This document shows, piece by piece, positions 63,606 to 64,000 of a stretch of DNA of 64,000 nt. Numbering within the stretch: the first letter of the stretch is position 1; each line of letters begins with the position of its first letter. The stretch comes from Ralstonia sp. 25mfcol4.1 (GTDB lineage: Bacteria > Pseudomonadota > Gammaproteobacteria > Burkholderiales > Burkholderiaceae). The position numbers and the translations under genes were made by a program. The stretch is taken from the NCBI RefSeq assembly GCF_900104095.1, contig NZ_FNJO01000012.1, positions 130,271 to 194,270 on the forward strand. The letters run 5' to 3'. The notes under the pieces are model-generated. The model worked only from the letters and a program-made list of their open reading frames with translations, was not told the origin of the DNA and ran no database searches.

Positions 63606-64000
63606 TAGGAAGCGCTAAAGAGCATGAGGCATGGGATCCACTTGACACCCAAGGTCGGCGAGGCGTTTAAGCAGGCGGCGGATGGTCTTGTTGACGTCGT
63701 GACGGTTGAAGTGATCGGAACCAAGGTCGGCGTACTCAACGCCATCGCGAAGCATATGGTAGGCAGCGGTAAGCATGGAGGCGGCGACCGCGAGGATTGC
63801 CTTCTTGCCACCGCGGCGGGCCTTGATGCGCAGGAATTGGGCGTGCAGATAGCTGGTTTTAACGCGTACAGCAGCCCAGGCCGCCGTCACCAAGGCAGTT
63901 TTGAGCCAGGTCCCACTCTTTCGCACGCGCGTGCTGCGGCGCTTGCCGGCGCTCTCATCGTTACGCGGGCACAGCCCTGCCCAGGACACCAGGTGGCCAG
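63606..64000 (-). mobile_element. IS110-family insertion sequence, 3' part
   Basis: The element enters from beyond the right edge and its transposase stop lies 9 bp from the murJ stop. The base composition is less GC-rich than murJ. The exact element border is not visible, as IS110 elements lack terminal inverted repeats of the usual kind. Confidence 0.72.
63615..64000 (-). CDS. IS110-family transposase, C-terminal part (cut by the window edge)
   Basis: About 128 codons are visible; the frame stays open through position 64000, so the N-terminal part lies outside. The first visible residues GHLVSWAGLCPRNDESAGK match the C-terminal Transposase_20 domain of IS110/IS116/IS902 enzymes, which carries the conserved serine; a basic segment RRSTRVRKSG and the TALVTAAWAAVR helix follow. 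These enzymes pair a DEDD domain (not visible) with this domain. The stop is TAG at 63617-63615. It may or may not be intact. Confidence 0.85.
   Translation of the reverse strand, partial: GHLVSWAGLCPRNDESAGKRRSTRVRKSGTWLKTALVTAAWAAVRVKTSYLHAQFLRIKARRGGKKAILAVAASMLTAAYHMLRDGVEYADLGSDHFNRHDVNKTIRRLLKRLADLGCQVDPMPHAL

Overview
The window reads as ordinary chromosomal DNA of a high-GC betaproteobacterium of the family Burkholderiaceae, most likely Cupriavidus or a close Ralstonia relative. The basis is gene content and local gene order (hutHUDIFG with HutC, ribF-ileS-lspA-coaBC, clpS-clpA opposite a cold-shock gene, icd opposite an RluE-type synthase, rpsT opposite murJ, Bug-type binding protein), not a database search. 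Genes are densely packed, often overlapping by ATGA or TGATG. The only mobile element is an IS110-type transposase cut by the right edge. I found no tRNA, rRNA or CRISPR array.

Layout. 0.4-4.9 kb: an M48 lipoprotein protease and two tandem AspT-type exchangers. 5-16 kb (minus): a complete histidine degradation operon (hutHUDIFG), its repressor hutC, and a three-gene ABC importer; three HutC-like operators tie importer and catabolic genes together. 16-19.7 kb: an NAD-dependent epimerase-like gene, a ferredoxin-reductase-type flavoprotein, and argD preceded by a candidate arginine attenuator. 19.9-25 kb (minus): a branched-chain amino acid (Liv) importer. 25.6-28 kb: ispH-fkpB (minus), rpmB-rpmG (plus). 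28-32 kb: nadB convergent with nadA-nadC, the de novo route to NAD. 32-40 kb: fatty-acid desaturase, MscS channel, RsmB-like methyltransferase, purN, and a convergent response regulator and hybrid kinase. 40-47.6 kb (plus): ribF, ileS, lspA, coaBC, a luciferase-like oxidoreductase, dut. 47.6-53 kb: a glyoxalase-like protein with a Bug solute-binding protein, clpS-clpA, and a cold-shock gene. 53.6-60.5 kb: alpha-carbonic anhydrase, icd, pseudouridine synthase, a small secreted basic protein, DUF192, YajQ, murB, ppnP, argF. 60.9-64 kb: DUF3579 protein, rpsT, murJ, IS110 transposase end.

How the parts fit. The hut block carries histidine to glutamate and formate through the five-step HutF/HutG route; one operator lies within the -35/-10 spacer of the importer promoter, which suggests that repression of uptake and breakdown is shared. 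Two arginine genes (argD, argF) lie about 40 kb apart. The argD leader holds a strong promoter, a 21-codon arginine-rich ORF starting at the predicted transcription start, an intrinsic terminator, and a possible antiterminator pairing. This is the most interesting candidate for a little-described regulatory device in the window. Other unexplained structure includes a REP-like family (two full copies and one partial) and a 14-bp palindrome shared by the icd region and the argF/DUF3579 intergenic region.
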